Source: Pseudomonas fluorescens (GTDB taxonomy: Bacteria > Pseudomonadota > Gammaproteobacteria > Pseudomonadales > Pseudomonadaceae). From it: DNA of 34,612 nt. The stretch is from positions 1-34,612 of the forward strand of contig NZ_VCNJ01000105.1 of NCBI RefSeq assembly GCF_005938625.1, written 5' to 3'. The position numbers and the translations under genes were made by a program. The notes under the pieces were generated by a model. That model saw nothing but the letters and a program-made list of their open reading frames with translations, did no database searches and was not told where the DNA came from. Shown piece by piece: positions 32,672-34,612 of the stretch. The stretch's first letter is position 1. Each line of letters begins with the position of its first letter.

Positions 32672-33379
32672 TTAGTTGGATTTGTTAGGGTTGAATTTGT
32701 TTGTAAGTTCAATGTGTACGCGTAGGGGGTTGTTTGCGTTAGGAGTGTCAATGAAGGTTGACCAGTTAGCCGGGCGGATCACCCGAATATCTTTCAGGAT
32801 TCCTAGTTCGGTTAATCTGTTTATTGCTATTTCGGCTGATACGTCAAAAATGCTACAAGTATTGTTGATTATTCTCACGAAGTCCCTGTGATTGCATTCT
32901 TGGTAGTCCACATAAATTTTCCCATGGTTTCGATCTTTGATATCGAAATTGCTCATTAATTGTGTGATTACTCTTTGGGTAAGTTTTTCTGGCATTAATA
33001 TGCTGGATGCAAAATGGTTTAGTGTTTCTGTGGCTTGCTGAGGGGTGATTGCCGGGTTGTTAATTATCTTTGTTAGTATCTTATTGTTTTTTATATTTAT
33101 TTGTATGTGTGTTTTGTCTTTGAAAGTTATTGCGGCGGCTGAAATGTAAGCCATGTTGAATAGCGATTGGGCGCGGATTTTCTGCGTGGTGTTCTGGTTT
33201 ACTATTAATGTTTTCGAATCAAATAATATGTCGGGCTCGGAGCTTGACGGAGAGCCGGAATAGTTAAAGACAATTCCAATTGATATCATCATTGAAAGAA
33301 TGTCAAATGTTGAGTCTAGACTTTGGTCTGGCCTGAGCCTGTTGGTGTGATTGGAAATCTCAGTCTTGGATAACAACAT
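32672..33379 (-). CDS. ImmA/IrrE-like protein with a lost HExxH site
   Basis: This 235-residue protein follows the ImmA/IrrE (DUF955) peptidase layout without the catalytic motif. KTLIVNQN (56-63) matches the strand before the active helix. RAQSLFNMAYISAAA (69-83) sits where RFTLAHELGHLL is expected, so HExxH is N75-M-A-Y-I79. NHFASSILMP (121-130) matches the ANxFAAxLLMP motif, and FDVSAEIAINRLTELGIL (158-175) matches the FxVSxxAxxxRLxxLG segment. Active ImmA cleaves phage repressors; this one probably serves as a binding or regulatory scaffold. AAGGAG lies 9 bases before the ATG. It is 14-29 bases upstream of the helicase gene and surely cotranscribed. The family call rests on my own alignment. 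Confidence 0.65.
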   Translation of the reverse strand: MLLSKTEISNHTNRLRPDQSLDSTFDILSMMISIGIVFNYSGSPSSSEPDILFDSKTLIVNQNTTQKIRAQSLFNMAYISAAAITFKDKTHIQINIKNNKILTKIINNPAITPQQATETLNHFASSILMPEKLTQRVITQLMSNFDIKDRNHGKIYVDYQECNHRDFVRIINNTCSIFDVSAEIAINRLTELGILKDIRVIRPANWSTFIDTPNANNPLRVHIELTNKFNPNKSN

Positions 33380-33624
33380 CCTGCATCTCTCCTTGATATT
33401 TAACTTTGTTATTTTCCGAATAGATTTGTAGGTGAATTGTGGTTAGCAGAGAGATAATAAATAATTTTTTTGAAGAGGTCCATTGTCGGGTGACTGAGGA
33501 CCGGGGCACGGTTCGCTCATTGAGATCAATAAGGGTGCGATTGTGAAATTTGGGTGGTTTTTGATTTTAATATTTGAGGCTCACCGCTCAAAAAAGTAGC
33601 GGTTGATGTAGTGTTGTTTGAAAA

Positions 33625-33954
33625 TTAAACAATATCTTTCAAATACTGCCTCAACGCTAGGAGTGGCTGATCCAGCTGCTCCAGCGAGCGCGCTTCGCTG
33701 AAATCCGCGGACAACTTGTGCAGCTCCCGCCCCAGCGGTTTCTCGACTCCGCCCAAGGCGTCCATCGCCAAACCCAGGCATTCATTCATCTTGAACTGAA
33801 TGGTCTCGACATCCCCGCGCCGTACCAATAGTTCGAAAATGTCTTTCTGGTAATCACCCATGACCATATCGTCCCGCAAAATCGGGCTCAGGCCTTCTTC
33901 CTCGTAAGCGAGTTTGAGGGAGAAAAGGGCGACTGTTTCCAGTGACGTTTCCAT
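33625..33954 (-). CDS. Conserved small cytoplasmic protein, 109 aa
   Basis: This product is helical and charged throughout, with no signal peptide or membrane segment. It opens METSLETVALFSLKLAYEEEGLSPILRDDMVMGDYQKDIFELLVRRGDV and continues with FKMNECLGLAMDALGGVEKPLGRELHKLSADFSEARSLEQLDQPL. I do not recognise a domain, and no function is proposed. AAAGG lies 7 bases before the ATG. Its GC content is that of the core genome, unlike the island to its left, so it marks the right edge of the AT-rich segment. The inverted ACCGCT/AGCGGT at 33583-33603 just past its stop could be a weak terminator, but no T tract follows in the gene's direction. Confidence 0.65.
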   Translation of the reverse strand: METSLETVALFSLKLAYEEEGLSPILRDDMVMGDYQKDIFELLVRRGDVETIQFKMNECLGLAMDALGGVEKPLGRELHKLSADFSEARSLEQLDQPLLALRQYLKDIV

Positions 33955-34221
33955 GGGGTGCCTTTAGCGACGTCCGTTAGTGTGGGAGTTGATGACTGGA
34001 GGCAGCTACCCTTAGGTGCAGGATGCGCTGGGCTGCCTTCAGAGTGGCGCGATTATACGGAGCGGGATCAACAAGTGCAGCCCAAACGCGAGGCCGGGCA
34101 CACTGAAGCCGATCAATAACCTTCACGGGATTGAGCGGCATTTCAATCGGAGGCCGGCGAGTATTATGGTGAACCTTCACCCACTCGACGTTAACTGTTG
34201 GATACGAATGGAGTGACGACC

Positions 34222-34458
34222 ATGGAATACGACGACAAACTGATGGAAGACGCCGTGCTTGCCCTGTTGGCAGCGCTCAGTTCCAACGACGGCAATGCCT
34301 GGAAAGGATTCGACTTCGAGATCATGAACTGATTGCATGAGCAGGGTTTCATTGGTAACCCGGTTAACAGGAACAAGTCGGTCTGGTTGACGGAGGAGGG
34401 GCTGGAGCGGGGGCGGGCGATAGCAGCGCGGTTGTTTGGGGGAAGTGCTCAGGCTGAG
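34222..34458 (+). pseudogene. DUF6429-like gene interrupted by an in-frame TGA
   Basis: From the ATG at 34222 the frame reads MEYDDKLMEDAVLALLAALS then SNDGNAWKGFDFEIMN, followed by TGA at 34330-34332, and resumes LHEQGFIGNPVNRNKSVWLT and EEGLERGRAIAARLFGG. I recall intact members (DUF6429) with an arginine after the EVMN segment, so CGA or a similar codon probably mutated to TGA. After the usual end of the family (RLFG) the frame stays open to the window edge, so the normal stop may also be lost; the 34458 end is approximate. Function of the family is unknown to me. A sequencing error could also explain the stop. Confidence 0.7.
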
Positions 34459-34552
34459 CCTGCAAACGAGTCCGACACCGGAGTCCGTGCTATGTCACGT
34501 GCGAACCGCGCGGTGGTGAGCGCTCAGCATTGCGCGAGCACTTTCCAGCAGA

Positions 34553-34590
34553 CGAAAAAAAAGGCCTTGCTAAGCAAGACCTTTCTTAAT
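34553..34590 (-). terminator. Terminator for a minus-strand gene at the window edge
   Basis: AAAGG-C-CTTGC (34560-34570) pairs with GCAAG-A-CCTTT (34574-34584) around a TAA loop with one mismatch. The A tract at 34555-34562 becomes a T tract on the minus strand, so the signal works leftward. Just upstream on that strand the sequence ends GGGGCACCA (34593-34601), as tRNA genes do. But the base at the expected position 58 is T rather than the invariant A, so I do not call a tRNA. Confidence 0.6.
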
Positions 34591-34612
34591 TTTGGTGCCC
34601 CGAGGGGGCAAC

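Larger units (their letters stand above)
29638..33629. mobile_element. AT-rich accessory island
   Basis: From 29641 to about 33620 base composition drops sharply below the flanking genes, with A/T-rich codons and T-rich gaps. The same 11-base word TGAAAATTAAA stands at 29638-29648, on the stop codon of the left core gene, and at 33619-33629, on the stop codon of the right core gene. That suggests insertion between two gene ends. No integrase or transposase is visible. The non-coding 33380-33624 stretch is AT-rich and holds the operon's promoter region; the 160 bases before 29802 show only AT-rich sequence. Confidence 0.55.

Noticed and set aside
34330..34332. TGA read as selenocysteine in the DUF6429-like frame
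   Set aside because: No SECIS-like hairpin was recognised immediately after it, and the family is not known to be a selenoprotein. A nonsense mutation is simpler.
34593..34612. Possible 3' end of a minus-strand tRNA (GGGGCACCA at the right edge)
   Set aside because: The CCA-like end and downstream terminator fit, but the base at expected position 58 is T, and the T loop would lack its invariant A. Too little sequence is in the window to call it.

Overview
The window looks like a chromosomal segment of a Pseudomonas of the P. fluorescens group. It has high-GC, Pseudomonas-style coding, a complete cyoABCDE quinol oxidase operon, a NorR-Hmp nitric oxide pair, CheV, and many REP/REPIN palindromes built on the GTGGGAGCGAGC core typical of this group. 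No rRNA gene, CRISPR array, insertion sequence or integrase was found.

Layout. 1-660: non-coding; a tandem 111-bp repeat unit with G/C-rich hairpins, then an apparently structured RNA leader (428-627) before a DUF6124-like gene. 661-4834: small conserved or exported genes, a YkgJ-type cysteine-cluster protein, and a cheV-GNAT pair. 5159-8064: divergent norR and hmp, separated by three GT-N7-AC NorR-type sites and a sigma54-like promoter, forming an NO-sensing and NO-detoxifying unit. 8283-9378: an exported NTF2-like protein and dsbB. 9379-10220: about 840 bp without a convincing gene, ahead of cyoABCDE (10221-15059), which ends in a clear terminator. 15380-16647: a RidA-family protein and an unrecognised 233-aa protein, convergent over a terminator.

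16766-22226: an OmpR-type two-component system divergent from msrB-dipZ-msrA. All three products carry export or membrane signals: MsrB a Tat-like signal, DipZ a CcdA membrane domain plus a thioredoxin-like CxxC domain, and MsrA a Sec-like N-terminus. Together they look like an extracytoplasmic methionine sulfoxide repair system, with DipZ carrying electrons across the membrane. 22228-24170 holds a DUF6622-like membrane protein, a GNAT protein and a LysR regulator. The LysR gene is divergent from an acetylornithine-type aminotransferase. 25563-28768 holds a PhoD-like phosphatase and two membrane proteins sharing one N-terminal module, followed by an exported protein of unknown function.

29641-33620 is a sharply AT-rich accessory island. 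It holds a two-TM protein with a soluble domain (plus strand) and, on the minus strand, a two-gene operon: an ImmA/IrrE-like protein without its HExxH metal site, followed by a superfamily 1 helicase-like ATPase. This is the best candidate in the window for an undescribed, possibly anti-phage, system. The same 11-base word lies at both composition boundaries, on the stop codons of the flanking core genes. The window ends with a small core gene, a DUF6429-like gene interrupted by an in-frame TGA, and a terminator for a minus-strand gene lying mostly outside the window.
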